Positions 33,469-43,529 of a stretch of DNA of 64,000 bases are shown piece by piece. Each line of letters starts with the position of its first letter. The stretch's first letter is position 1. The stretch is taken from NCBI RefSeq assembly GCF_019021925.1, contig NZ_CP058990.1:2382001-2446000 (forward strand), written 5' to 3'. The DNA comes from Cellulophaga sp. HaHaR_3_176 (lineage in GTDB: Bacteria > Bacteroidota > Bacteroidia > Flavobacteriales > Flavobacteriaceae). Both the position numbers and the translations under genes were made by a program. The notes below the pieces were generated by a model. The model saw only the letters and a program-made list of their open reading frames with translations. It searched no databases and had not been told where the DNA came from.

Positions 33469-34752
33469 TTATCTTTTTTCTACGGGAACAAAAGATCTTA
33501 AGTTTTCACCTGTATAGACTTGTCTTGGACGACCAATAGGCTCTCCATTCAATCTCATTTCTCTCCATTGCGCTATCCAACCCGGCAATCTACCTAAAGC
33601 AAACATTACTGTAAACATTTCAGTTGGTATACCTAATGCACGGTAAATAATACCTGAATAAAAATCTACATTTGGATATAATTTTCTATCAACAAAATAT
33701 TGATCTTCTAAGGCTTCTTTTTCTAAACCTCTTGCGATTTCTAAAATAGGATCTTCGATTCCTAAATCTCCTAAAACTTCATCAGCTGCTTTTTTGATAA
33801 TTTTTGCTCTTGGATCGAAGTTTTTGTAAACTCTATGTCCAAAGCCCATTAATCTAAAAGGATCTTCTTTGTCTTTAGCTTTAGCCATGTACTTTTTAGT
33901 ATCACCACCATCTGCTTCAATAGCTTCAAGCATTTCTAAAACCGCTTGGTTAGCTCCACCATGAAGAGGACCCCATAATGCAGATATACCAGCTGATAAA
34001 GATGCAAATAAACCTGCATGAGATGAACCTACGATACGTACTGTTGAAGTAGAACAGTTTTGTTCATGATCAGCATGTAATATTAATAATTTATCTAAAG
34101 CATCAATAATTACTTTGTTTTTAGTGTAATCTTGATTTGGTTTTTTGAACATCATTTTATGAATATTCTCTACATAACCTAAAGAGTCATCTCCATAATC
34201 TAATGGCAATCCTTTTTTCTTTCTCAAAGTCCAAGCAACAAGAACTGGGAACTTAGCCATAATTCTAACTATAGCCCAGTACATTTCTTTTTCTGAAGTT
34301 ACATTAACAGATGTTGGATTAAATGCAATAAGTGCACTTGTTAATGAAGATAAAACACCCATTGGATGTGCTGATTTTGGGAAACCGTCCAAAATCTTTT
34401 TCATTTCTTCATCTACATGAGATTCTGATTTTATATCAGCATGAAATTGCTCTAATTCTTTTGTATTAGGAAGTTCTCCAAATATAAGTAAGTACGCAAC
34501 TTCTAAAAAATCTGCTTTTTCAGCTAATTCTTCAATTGAATACCCTCTGTAACGTAATATACCTTTTTCACCGTCTAAGAAAGTAATTGCACTTTCACAA
34601 GAACCAGTATTTTTAAAACCTGGATCAATAGTAATAAGACCAGAAGCTGATCTTAGTGTTTTGATATTAATTGCTAATTCTTCTTCCGTACCTTTTACAA
34701 CTGGAAATTCGTACTTTTTCCCATTGTATTCTAATGTAGCTTTTTCTGACAT
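33469..34752 (-). CDS. gltA: Citrate synthase (type II)
   Basis: Condenses oxaloacetate and acetyl-CoA to citrate at the entry of the TCA cycle. ATG 34752 gives 427 residues, starting MSEKATLEYNGKKYEFP as other bacterial type II enzymes do; the upstream TTG would add a non-homologous 19-residue tail. Motifs are ILHADHEQNCSTSTVR, GPLHGGANQAVLEML and GFGHRVYKNFDPRA, with the catalytic histidines in LHADHE and GFGHRVY, and the aspartate in VDFYSG. A possible promoter is described separately. It belongs to the block gltA, glgA, eno, carA transcribed leftward from carA. Confidence 0.97.
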   Translation of the reverse strand: MSEKATLEYNGKKYEFPVVKGTEEELAINIKTLRSASGLITIDPGFKNTGSCESAITFLDGEKGILRYRGYSIEELAEKADFLEVAYLLIFGELPNTKELEQFHADIKSESHVDEEMKKILDGFPKSAHPMGVLSSLTSALIAFNPTSVNVTSEKEMYWAIVRIMAKFPVLVAWTLRKKKGLPLDYGDDSLGYVENIHKMMFKKPNQDYTKNKVIIDALDKLLILHADHEQNCSTSTVRIVGSSHAGLFASLSAGISALWGPLHGGANQAVLEMLEAIEADGGDTKKYMAKAKDKEDPFRLMGFGHRVYKNFDPRAKIIKKAADEVLGDLGIEDPILEIARGLEKEALEDQYFVDRKLYPNVDFYSGIIYRALGIPTEMFTVMFALGRLPGWIAQWREMRLNGEPIGRPRQVYTGENLRSFVPVEKR

Positions 34753-34778
34753 GTGGATTGTTAACTTTTTAAACTTCG

Positions 34779-34809
34779 TAAATTTAAGAAAAAGCAATGC
34801 GATTAACAA
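34779..34809 (-). promoter_or_regulatory. Candidate promoter of gltA
   Basis: On the coding strand TTG (34807-34809) is separated by 20 bases from TAAATTTA (34779-34786), one mismatch from TAnnTTTG. It ends 26 bases before the start codon. Confidence 0.4.
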
Positions 34810-34889
34810 TTACTTAAAATCATTTATTGTATTATTAACAAAAATCGATTTTCAATCAATATTATATAAGAATTCGTAATAATTTTTCA

Positions 34890-36431
34890 CTACATCGTTA
34901 TAGAATAAAGTTGCTTATAGTAAGCATCAACAGATTTCTCCCAAGTAAACCTCATTTTTTTAGCATTTAATTGCAATTTTTTCCATGTGGTTTTATCGTT
35001 TTTAAAGATTTCTAATATGTTATCGAAAGAATTTACCATATTATCTATTTTCTCATCATAGGTATTTCCATCGAAACTAAATCCTGTTTTCATATGTTCT
35101 ACCGTATCTTTCAAACCTCCTGTATGATGAACCAAGCAGGGGTTACCATTTCTCATTGCTAACATTTGACTTATTCCACAAGGCTCAAAAAGACTTGGCA
35201 TAAAATAGAGATCTGTTTCTAAATAAATAGAGTCTATAACATCTTCAGATTGACCATTAATAAATATAAAATTTTTATGCTCATAACTCACCTTTCTTAA
35301 CAACTCTTCATATTCTGGTGCTCCTGTACCTAAAAGAACAAAAACTCCATTTACTTCCTCCAATTTTTTTAATATACATATTAAAGCATGCGGAGAACGA
35401 GAAAAGAAATAAAATTTTTGCTCAGTCAATCTTGCCACACTCGAACATATAAAACTTGGAGGATTCCATAAGAAATCAGATACTTTCTCGCCTGTATGTG
35501 CTAAAAAATCTGCTTTATATTTTTTAGACTCCTCTTGCAGCCATACAAAAATAGCTTTGACAATATTTTTGTAGATATTTTTTTTACTAGCTACACGTAT
35601 ATTTTTATAATTACTACCGTTTAAAATTCCGAATAAACGTCCTTCATTGTCTGCTTTTCTTAAATCATCCTCTAAACCTTCTCCTCCAATAAACTCAGGA
35701 GGATTACTACTTTGTAAAATATCATCTTTATACGATGGCGAAACTGTATGTACTGCATCTGCAAAACGAATACCTACAGCCATCAAATTAATACAATCTT
35801 GATATCTGTAGTCTTTTAAAGAATCATAATCTAAATGAACTTCAGGAAACCAGTTTCTTAGAGATGAGTAGTTGTTTTCAAAAGGACGAATGCCTTGAAT
35901 TGCCAAATTATGAATACTATAAACAAAACGCATTCTTTTTAATATTGAAAAATCAGGATGATAAGCTCTTAAATAAAGTAATAAACTTGAATGCCAATCA
36001 TGTAAATGAATAATATCCAAATCTCCAAATGCATTTTGATTAACGGCCTCTCCTACAGCAGTACAAAATATAAAATACTTAATTGCATCTGTATAAAATG
36101 GTTCTCTTGGGTCGTTATGATAAATATGTGCAATATCACCTGGTTCTATTTCAGGATGATGAATTACATAATGTGTTATATTATCAAACTCTTTTTTAGG
36201 AGATACTTTATATAGCTCTGCTGTATAATTTATATTTCTCAGTCTAAAGTTAAGAAACATAAGAAACTCTCCATCTTTATGCAGCCTAGAGTATGCAGGA
36301 ACAACAACGTGAGTAGAATCTCCTCTTTCTGAAATTTGCCTAGGAACATCTCTAACTACATCACCCATACCACCAGCTTTACACTTAGGTATTGCATCAT
36401 TTTCCGCAGCCACAAAAAGAAAATTATTCAT
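34890..36431 (-). CDS. glgA: Glycogen/starch synthase (GT5)
   Basis: Transfers glucose from ADP-glucose (or UDP-glucose) to the growing alpha-1,4-glucan. ATG 36431 gives 513 residues; an upstream TTG would add two. N-terminal half: KAGGMGDVVRDVP, the GT5 ADP-glucose motif with the conserved lysine, and HLHDWHSSLLLYLRA. C-terminal half: GTGAPEYEELL and PSLFEPCGISQMLAMRNGNPC, which holds the catalytic glutamate, then VHHTGGLKDTVEH. No glgB, glgC or glgP gene is adjacent, so glucan synthesis genes are dispersed. The eno terminator separates it from enolase. Confidence 0.92.
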   Translation of the reverse strand: MNNFLFVAAENDAIPKCKAGGMGDVVRDVPRQISERGDSTHVVVPAYSRLHKDGEFLMFLNFRLRNINYTAELYKVSPKKEFDNITHYVIHHPEIEPGDIAHIYHNDPREPFYTDAIKYFIFCTAVGEAVNQNAFGDLDIIHLHDWHSSLLLYLRAYHPDFSILKRMRFVYSIHNLAIQGIRPFENNYSSLRNWFPEVHLDYDSLKDYRYQDCINLMAVGIRFADAVHTVSPSYKDDILQSSNPPEFIGGEGLEDDLRKADNEGRLFGILNGSNYKNIRVASKKNIYKNIVKAIFVWLQEESKKYKADFLAHTGEKVSDFLWNPPSFICSSVARLTEQKFYFFSRSPHALICILKKLEEVNGVFVLLGTGAPEYEELLRKVSYEHKNFIFINGQSEDVIDSIYLETDLYFMPSLFEPCGISQMLAMRNGNPCLVHHTGGLKDTVEHMKTGFSFDGNTYDEKIDNMVNSFDNILEIFKNDKTTWKKLQLNAKKMRFTWEKSVDAYYKQLYSITM

Positions 36432-36521
36432 CAGCAAAATTTAAAAATTACAAACTAATCATTTTATGAGTTTAATATAATTATTTAATTTCTGCTTTGA
36501 CTTAAAAAATCCAAAAAATCC

Positions 36522-36554
36522 AAAAAAAAAGCCTTTCTAAAAAATAGAAAGGCT
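36522..36554 (-). terminator. Intrinsic terminator of eno
   Basis: AGCCTTTCTA (36530-36539) and TAGAAAGGCT (36545-36554) pair with a 5-A loop. On the minus strand a run of nine U follows. It lies 20 bases after the enolase stop codon. Confidence 0.92.
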
Positions 36555-36574
36555 TTTAAATCTTTAAAAAACTA

Positions 36575-37879
<1,305 letters not shown>

Positions 37880-37908
37880 TTATGTTGTAAAAAATCACCG
37901 TAAATATA

Positions 37909-37916
37909 CAAAAGTA
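37909..37916 (-). promoter_or_regulatory. -7 promoter box of eno
   Basis: TACTTTTG on the coding strand matches TAnnTTTG. It ends 41 bases before the eno start codon, leaving a normal leader. The -33 element is not clear. Confidence 0.55.
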
Positions 37917-37984
37917 AGCTGTTAGAAAATTGCCTTACCTTCTTAAAAACTGTGACAAATAACCTTTATTTAAACTATAACGTT

Positions 37985-39097
37985 TTAGTTAAGCTTTGTT
38001 TTTATTAAATCAAAAAATTGATCGAACAAATAGTCAGCATCATGAGGTCCAGGACTTGCTTCTGGATGGTATTGTACAGAAAAAACACTTTTATCTTTCA
38101 TTCTAATACCAGCTACAGTATTATCATTCAAATGAAGATGAGTAATTTCTATTGCTGAATTAGATTCAGCCTCTTCTCTATTTATAGCAAAACCATGATT
38201 TTGAGAAGTAATTTCACCTTTGCCTGTTATCAAATTTTTAACAGGGTGATTAATCCCTCTATGCCCATTATGCATTTTATAAGTTGATATTCCATTTGCA
38301 AGTGCAATAACCTGATGCCCTAAGCAAATACCAAATAAGGTTTCATTATTTGAAATAATATCTTTAGCTGTATTGATAGCTTCTTTTAATGGTTCTGGAT
38401 CACCAGGTCCATTAGAAATAAAATAACCATCAGGATTAAAATCCTTCATTTCATCAAAAGTAGCATTATAAGGATACACCTTTATATATGCATCTCTTTT
38501 TGCTAAATTTCTTAATATATTTTTTTTAATTCCAATATCTAAAGCTGATACTTTATAAGTAGCATTTTCATCTCCATAAAAATAAGGCTCTTTTGTTGAC
38601 ACTTTTGAAGCTAATTCTAACCCTTGCATGTTAGGCACATTCTCAAGCTGTTCTTTCAAACCTTCAATATTATCAACATCAGTTGATATAACAGCATTCA
38701 TAGCTCCATTATCTCTTATATAGCTAACTAAAGCTCTCGTATCCACATCTGATATTGCAAATAAATTACTTTTATTTAAAAATTCTTCTAAACTTGAATC
38801 CGCTCCTACTCTAGAATAATTATAACTAAAATTTTTACAAATTAAACCTGATATTTTTACTGAATCAGATTCAACTTCGTTTTCATTTGTTCCATAGTTC
38901 CCTATATGGGCATTAGTAGTTACCATTAACTGTCCAAAATATGAAGGATCTGTAAATATTTCTTGATAACCAGTCATACCAGTATTAAAGCAAACCTCTC
39001 CAAAGGCTGTGCCTTCCTTATCACCAACAGCTTTACCATAAAATATGGTACCATCTGATAATAATATTAGTGCTTTTTTTCTAGTTTGATATTTCAT
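37985..39097 (-). CDS. carA: Carbamoyl-phosphate synthase small chain
   Basis: Supplies ammonia from glutamine to the large subunit CarB for carbamoyl phosphate, the precursor of arginine and pyrimidines. The 370-residue protein has the small-chain N-terminal domain (FGEVCFNTGMTGYQEIFTDPSY) and a class I glutamine amidotransferase domain. The nucleophile is in LFGICLGHQV and the histidine-glutamate pair in QYHPEASPGP. carB is not in this window. An 117-base spacer without a convincing terminator separates it from eno. Confidence 0.97.
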   Translation of the reverse strand: MKYQTRKKALILLSDGTIFYGKAVGDKEGTAFGEVCFNTGMTGYQEIFTDPSYFGQLMVTTNAHIGNYGTNENEVESDSVKISGLICKNFSYNYSRVGADSSLEEFLNKSNLFAISDVDTRALVSYIRDNGAMNAVISTDVDNIEGLKEQLENVPNMQGLELASKVSTKEPYFYGDENATYKVSALDIGIKKNILRNLAKRDAYIKVYPYNATFDEMKDFNPDGYFISNGPGDPEPLKEAINTAKDIISNNETLFGICLGHQVIALANGISTYKMHNGHRGINHPVKNLITGKGEITSQNHGFAINREEAESNSAIEITHLHLNDNTVAGIRMKDKSVFSVQYHPEASPGPHDADYLFDQFFDLIKTKLN

Positions 39098-39138
39098 TTT
39101 TTAATTTTTTTTTAAAAATAATACAACAAAATTTATAC

Positions 39139-39170
39139 AAAAAAAAAGATAAGCTTTTCAACTTATCTTT
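39139..39170 (-). terminator. Intrinsic terminator of the secreted-protein gene
   Basis: AAAGATAAG (39145-39153) and CTTATCTTT (39162-39170) pair around an 8-base loop. On the minus strand nine U residues follow. It is 76 bases after the stop codon at 39247 and ahead of carA. Confidence 0.8.
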
Positions 39171-39246
39171 AAATATATATTAAAATTAAAACATTAAATA
39201 TGTTCTAACAATAACAAAATTAAATAATTTATATTTATTCATAATA

Positions 39247-39948
39247 TTAGATACTAGTAAAGTAATCAAATATTTCGACTAAATCACTTTCTTTTTTTGC
39301 TGAAAATTTATTTTCAGAAATAAATTTTTGCAATTCAGAGGACTTAGAGTTTGTTAAAAATTTAATAAGCTTACGATTATTCATAGGTAGTTTACGAAGT
39401 AAATTATTAGAATTTGTCATAAAATAATCTACCTCAGATAAATACTTACTTGGAGACTCTTTTTGGGTCATCGGATTAAAAACACCATCTTTTATCTGTT
39501 TGCGATATCTCTTTAATAAGATTTTACCTTTATTATTTGAAATAATTTCAAAAAAATTATTATCACCATATTCTGGATCTAAATATCTCTTAAAAGTATG
39601 GCTACCTAATCTAACCTCATTAATACCTGATGGATTAAATGAATAAACTGAATCTTTAGAAATTCTAGCAATCATTCGATCTAATACAATATTATAATTT
39701 AAACCTTCTAGCTTATACTGCTTTCCTTCAGTTGTCGAAATAACTGAAATAGTATTCCAATTATCTAACAAATATGGACTACCTTTAATTTCAGTTGCTT
39801 GATTTGAATTACTAATCCAAGCACCAGTAGTATAACTAGACAAACTACGAACATCATCAACACCACTACCTTGACCTAAATTCCCACCTTGTGCAGAAAT
39901 GTAACAAGTAGTAAAAAAAAGATAACAACAGATAAAATATTTACTCAT
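39247..39948 (-). CDS. Uncharacterised secreted protein
   Basis: ATG 39948 gives 233 residues; the longer frame from TTG 39963 adds five residues with no support. The signal peptide MSKYFICCYLFFTTCYISAQ is followed by GGNLGQGSGVDDVRSL. The mature part is beta-rich in the middle (GSPYLLDNWNTISVI, HTFKRYLDPEYGDN) and ends in a helical, lysine-rich tail. I do not recognise the family. It sits between the ribosomal cluster and carA, 14 bases after the cluster's terminator, and has its own terminator. Confidence 0.75.
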   Translation of the reverse strand: MSKYFICCYLFFTTCYISAQGGNLGQGSGVDDVRSLSSYTTGAWISNSNQATEIKGSPYLLDNWNTISVISTTEGKQYKLEGLNYNIVLDRMIARISKDSVYSFNPSGINEVRLGSHTFKRYLDPEYGDNNFFEIISNNKGKILLKRYRKQIKDGVFNPMTQKESPSKYLSEVDYFMTNSNNLLRKLPMNNRKLIKFLTNSKSSELQKFISENKFSAKKESDLVEIFDYFTSI

Positions 39949-39961
39949 AGTTTTTAAAAAC

Positions 39962-39997
39962 AAAAATAGGATAAACTTGTTAGTTTATCCTATTTTT
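39962..39997 (-). terminator. Terminator of the ribosomal protein cluster
   Basis: A perfect 15-bp inverted repeat with arms 39962-39976 and 39983-39997 and a 6-base loop, ending in a U-run on the minus strand, 25 bases after the rplQ stop codon. It closes the str-S10-spc-alpha transcript. The sequence TATTTTTG at its downstream arm also matches a -7 box for the next gene. Confidence 0.93.
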
Positions 39998-40022
39998 TAA
40001 TATTTACAGTAATAAATACATT

Positions 40023-40529
40023 TTACTCTTCAGTATTTTCTGATTTAGTTTCTGCAGGAGCTTCTACAACAGGAGCAGCATCATCAGTTTTCTTTGATCT
40101 ACTTCTTCTTGTTGTTTTCTTAGCAGGTGTCTTAGATGCGTTATAGATTTCATTGAAATCAACTAACTCAATCATTGCCATGTCTGCGTTATCACCTAAA
40201 CGAGTTCCTAATTTGATAATTCTAGTATAACCACCTGGTCTATCTGCAACTTTTTCAGATACAGTACTGAATAATTCAGTAACAGCATACTTATCTCTAA
40301 GGTTTTTGAAAACGATACGTCTATTATGTGTACCTTTTTCAGTTGTCTGATTGTTTTCAGTTTTCGATTTAGTGATCAATGGCTCAATAAACTGCTTCAA
40401 AGCTTTTGCTTTTGCAACAGTAGTATTAATCCTTTTATGCTCAATTAGGGAACAAGCCATGTTTGCAAGCATTGCAACTCTATGTGCTTTTTTTCTACCT
40501 AAATGATTAACTTTTTTACCGTGTCTCAT
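40023..40529 (-). CDS. rplQ: Ribosomal protein bL17
   Basis: Large-subunit protein near the exit tunnel. 168 residues: a standard L17 core ([25 protein letters not shown]...) plus a C-terminal tail of about 40 residues rich in lysine, alanine and acidic residues ([21 protein letters not shown]), longer than the 127-residue E. coli protein but usual in Bacteroidetes. Last gene of the alpha part, 55 bases after rpoA. Confidence 0.97.
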   Translation of the reverse strand: MRHGKKVNHLGRKKAHRVAMLANMACSLIEHKRINTTVAKAKALKQFIEPLITKSKTENNQTTEKGTHNRRIVFKNLRDKYAVTELFSTVSEKVADRPGGYTRIIKLGTRLGDNADMAMIELVDFNEIYNASKTPAKKTTRRSRSKKTDDAAPVVEAPAETKSENTEE

Positions 40530-40584
40530 TACTTTATACTATTTTCTTCCTTATCAGAGTTTATCCCTTCTAATAGAAGTAAAA

Positions 40585-41577
40585 TTAATCTTTATCTAAT
40601 TTATATTTTGACAAATCCATTCCGAAACTTAAACCTTTATTGATTACAAGTTCTTCTAATTCTGTCAATGATTTTTTACCGAAGTTTCTAAATTTCATTA
40701 GATCATTCTTGTTGAATGATACTAAATCACCTAAAGTATCAACTTCAGCAGCTTTTAAACAATTTAGTGCACGAACCGATAGATCCATATCTACTAATTT
40801 TGTTTTTAATAACTGACGCATGTGTAATGATTCCTCATCATATGTTTCAGTTTGTGCAATTTCATCAGCTTCTAATGTAATACGCTCATCAGAGAATAAC
40901 ATAAAGTGATGAATTAAAACTTTAGCACCTTCTGTTAAAGCATCTTTTGGAGCAATTGACCCATCAGATTCGATTTCGAAAACTAATTTTTCGTAATCAG
41001 TTTTTTGCTCAACACGGAAGTTTTCAATACTATATTTTACATTTTTTATAGGTGTAAATATAGAATCAATAGCTATCGTACCTATTGGAGCTCCAGATTT
41101 TCTATTTTCTTCTGCTGGTACATAACCTCTACCTTTTTCAATAACCAACTCCATGTTGACATTTACTTTAGCATCCATGTTACATATAACTAAATCTGGA
41201 TTTAAAACTTGAAATCCAGAAATAAATTTTTGAAAATCGCCTGCTGTAAGTTGATTTTTACCACTAACTGATATAGAAACAGTTTCAGAATCAACATCTT
41301 CAATCTGTCTTTTAAAACGAACTTGTTTTAAGTTCAATATAATTTCAGTTACATCTTCTACAATACCAGATATTACAGAAAATTCATGTTCTACCTTGTC
41401 AATTCTAACAGATGTTATAGCAAAACCTTCCAAAGACGAAAGCAATACTCTTCTTAATGCGTTCCCAACAGTCAATCCATAACCAGGTTCCAAAGGGCGG
41501 AATTCAAACTTCCCTTCGAAATCGGTAGAATCAATCATTATAACTTTATCGGGCTTCTGAAAATTAAATAATGCCAT
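40585..41577 (-). CDS. rpoA: RNA polymerase alpha subunit
   Basis: 330 residues. The N-terminal dimerisation domain includes [28 protein letters not shown]. The C-terminal domain, which binds activators and UP elements, holds [28 protein letters not shown] helices and [12 protein letters not shown]. 17 bases separate it from rpsD upstream. Confidence 0.98.
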   Translation of the reverse strand: MALFNFQKPDKVIMIDSTDFEGKFEFRPLEPGYGLTVGNALRRVLLSSLEGFAITSVRIDKVEHEFSVISGIVEDVTEIILNLKQVRFKRQIEDVDSETVSISVSGKNQLTAGDFQKFISGFQVLNPDLVICNMDAKVNVNMELVIEKGRGYVPAEENRKSGAPIGTIAIDSIFTPIKNVKYSIENFRVEQKTDYEKLVFEIESDGSIAPKDALTEGAKVLIHHFMLFSDERITLEADEIAQTETYDEESLHMRQLLKTKLVDMDLSVRALNCLKAAEVDTLGDLVSFNKNDLMKFRNFGKKSLTELEELVINKGLSFGMDLSKYKLDKD

Positions 41578-41594
41578 AATTGGATCAGTGTTGT

Positions 41595-42200
41595 TTATTT
41601 AGAGTATAACTCGACGATTAATTGTTCTTTGATATTCTCTGGAATCTGAAGTCTTTCAGGAACAGCAATAAAATTACCTTCCATTTTTTCAGTATTCCAA
41701 GTAATCCATTCATAAACACTGCTACTAGCAGCTAATGAATCTTGTATTGTTGAAATAGATTTAGATTTTTCTCTAACACCTACTACATCACCAGCTTTTA
41801 AAACATAAGATGGTATATTTACCAACTCACCGTTTACTGTAATATGTCTATGAGAAACTAATTGTCTAGCACCACTTCTTGAATTAGAAACACCCATTCT
41901 GTAAACAACGTTATCTAAACGAGATTCACATAATTGAAGTAAAATTTCACCAGTAACACCATCTTTTCTTTTAGCTGTTGCGAAAATATTTCTAAATTGC
42001 TTTTCCAATATACCATAAGTATATTTAGCTTTTTGCTTCTCCATTAATTGGATTGCATATTCAGATTTTTTTCCACGACGTCTAGCGTTTCCATGTTGTC
42101 CCGGAGGGAAATTTCTTTTTTCGAATGACTTATCGTCTCCGAATATTGCCTCGCCAAATTTACGAGCGATTTTTGTTTTTGGTCCTGTATATCTTGCCAT
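41595..42200 (-). CDS. rpsD: Ribosomal protein uS4
   Basis: 201-residue small-subunit assembly protein that binds the 16S 5' domain. The S4 RNA-binding domain is seen as [35 protein letters not shown]4 is the autoregulator of the alpha operon in E. coli. A structured 54-base element sits 14 bases upstream of its start codon, which is where such control would act here. Confidence 0.98.
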   Translation of the reverse strand: MARYTGPKTKIARKFGEAIFGDDKSFEKRNFPPGQHGNARRRGKKSEYAIQLMEKQKAKYTYGILEKQFRNIFATAKRKDGVTGEILLQLCESRLDNVVYRMGVSNSRSGARQLVSHRHITVNGELVNIPSYVLKAGDVVGVREKSKSISTIQDSLAASSSVYEWITWNTEKMEGNFIAVPERLQIPENIKEQLIVELYSK

Positions 42201-42213
42201 TTTCTTTAAGTTT

Positions 42214-42267
42214 GAAAGTATGATTATGAATTAAGGCTTATCCTTCGATAATCGTATCAATACTTTC
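42214..42267 (-). promoter_or_regulatory. Structured RNA element upstream of rpsD
   Basis: Read in the mRNA sense, GAAAGTAT pairs with ATACTTTC (8 bp), GATTAT with ATAATC (6 bp), and AAGG with CCTT around ATAAG. A 6-base bulge lies on one side between the two lower stems, and a 2x5 internal loop under the top hairpin. The whole forms one continuous bulged stem-loop of 54 bases, ending 14 bases before the start codon of rpsD. A candidate S4-binding autoregulatory leader; it is not a known Rfam family as far as I can recall. Confidence 0.6.
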
Positions 42268-42305
42268 TGTGAAATATCCGTTGATCGGACAAATATTAAA
42301 TGTAA

Positions 42306-42698
42306 TTAAACTCTTCTTCTTTTTGGAGGTCTACACCCGTTATGAGGCATTGGAGTAATATCGATAATCTCTGTTACTTCGATACCTGCATTATGCAAAG
42401 ATCTCATTGCTGATTCTCTACCATTTCCAGGGCCTTTAACGTAAACTTTAACCTTTCTTAATCCAGCTTCATGTGCAACTTTAGCACAATCTTCTGCAGC
42501 AATTTGGGCAGCATAAGGGGTATTCTTTTTAGAACCTCTAAAGCCCATTTTACCTGCTGAAGACCAAGAAATTACGTCTCCTTTTTTATTTGTCAAAGAA
42601 ATAATAATGTTGTTAAAAGATGCAGTTACATGAGCTTCTCCTACTGATTCAACAATTACTTTACGTTTCTTTGTGACTTTTGAATTTGACTTTGCCAT
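42306..42698 (-). CDS. rpsK: Ribosomal protein uS11
   Basis: 130 residues, platform protein of the small subunit near the mRNA exit. Motifs: [32 protein letters not shown], and the conserved tail [13 protein letters not shown]. Preceded by a 107-base spacer after rpsM and followed by a 105-base spacer before rpsD, both long for this cluster. Confidence 0.98.
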   Translation of the reverse strand: MAKSNSKVTKKRKVIVESVGEAHVTASFNNIIISLTNKKGDVISWSSAGKMGFRGSKKNTPYAAQIAAEDCAKVAHEAGLRKVKVYVKGPGNGRESAMRSLHNAGIEVTEIIDITPMPHNGCRPPKRRRV

Positions 42699-42706
42699 AA
42701 ATTTTT

Positions 42707-42734
42707 AGTTTCTAGTTGTTAGTTCTTAGTTATT
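42707..42734. repeat. Four-copy heptamer tandem repeat in the rpsM/rpsK spacer
   Basis: TAGTTTC, TAGTTGT, TAGTTCT and TAGTTAT follow each other without gaps (consensus TAGTTNN; AACTA motifs on the coding strand). The spacer also contains a 12-base imperfect stem (42727-42738 with 42777-42788) that could fold in the mRNA. Confidence 0.6.
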
Positions 42735-42805
42735 GGAATCCTAAACTTTTAAATTTCAAACAGATTCTTCTAACGTCCAAATACTAATTGACTAATGTCT
42801 ATTTA

Positions 42806-43180
42806 TTATTTAGTTGCTTTCTTCTTGTTAGCAACAGTTTTTCTTTTACCTTTTCTAGTTCTAGAGTTGTTCTTAGTTCTTTGACCTCTTAACGGAAGAC
42901 CAGATCTATGACGAATTCCTCTGTAACAACCAATATCCATCAAACGTTTAATGTTTAATTGAGTCTCAGATCGAAGTTCTCCTTCAATAGTAAAAGTCGC
43001 AACAGCTTCACGGATACGGCTAATTTCATCATCGTTCCAATCAGATACCTTTGTATCTTCGCTTACTTGGGCTTTAGTCAAAATTTCTTTTGCTCTACTA
43101 TTACCTACTCCGAAGATGTAAGTAAGAGAAATAACCCCTCTTTTCTGTTTTGGTATATCTACACCTGCAATTCTTGCCAT
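42806..43180 (-). CDS. rpsM: Ribosomal protein uS13
   Basis: 124 residues, head protein that contacts the P-site tRNA with its basic tail ([18 protein letters not shown]). N-terminal helix-two-turns-helix [24 protein letters not shown]. Two bases after rpmJ. Confidence 0.98.
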   Translation of the reverse strand: MARIAGVDIPKQKRGVISLTYIFGVGNSRAKEILTKAQVSEDTKVSDWNDDEISRIREAVATFTIEGELRSETQLNIKRLMDIGCYRGIRHRSGLPLRGQRTKNNSRTRKGKRKTVANKKKATK

Positions 43181-43182
43181 AA

Positions 43183-43299
43183 TTACCCTTGTCTTTGTTT
43201 AAATCTAGGATTCTTTTTGTTTATTACGTACAATCTACCTTTTCTGCGAACAATCTTGCAGTCGGCACTTCTTTTCTTTAATGATGTTCTTACTTTCAT
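43183..43299 (-). CDS. rpmJ: Ribosomal protein bL36, zinc-free type
   Basis: A 38-residue protein ([20 protein letters not shown]... ending NPRFKQRQG), found between infA and rpsM. Of the usual zinc ligands (Cys, Cys, Cys, His) only one cysteine remains: the others are serine, asparagine and phenylalanine. It is thus the zinc-independent form, common in this phylum. Confidence 0.97.
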   Translation of the reverse strand: MKVRTSLKKRSADCKIVRRKGRLYVINKKNPRFKQRQG

Positions 43300-43310
43300 C
43301 CTATTAAATC

Positions 43311-43526
43311 TTAATATCTATATGTAATTCTTGCTTTACTAAGATCATAAGGGCTCATTTCTAATTTAACCTTATCACCTGGAAGTAATTTTATATAATG
43401 CATTCGCATTTTACCAGAAATGTGTGCTGTAACAACATGACCATTTTCTAATTCTACACGAAACATTGCATTTGATAATGCCTCTATTATGCTACCATCT
43501 TGCTCTATTGCTGCCTGTTTAGCCAT
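43311..43526 (-). CDS. infA: Translation initiation factor IF-1
   Basis: 71 residues, one OB fold ([48 protein letters not shown]). It binds the A site of the small subunit during initiation. Located between secY (3 bases upstream) and rpmJ, the classical bacterial position. Confidence 0.98.
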   Translation of the reverse strand: MAKQAAIEQDGSIIEALSNAMFRVELENGHVVTAHISGKMRMHYIKLLPGDKVKLEMSPYDLSKARITYRY

Positions 43527-43529
43527 ACG

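Noticed and set aside
42959..43327. 122-codon open frame antisense to rpsM, rpmJ and the end of infA
   Set aside because: It crosses three conserved ribosomal or translation genes on the opposite strand, and its sequence is a serine/phenylalanine-rich translation shadow.
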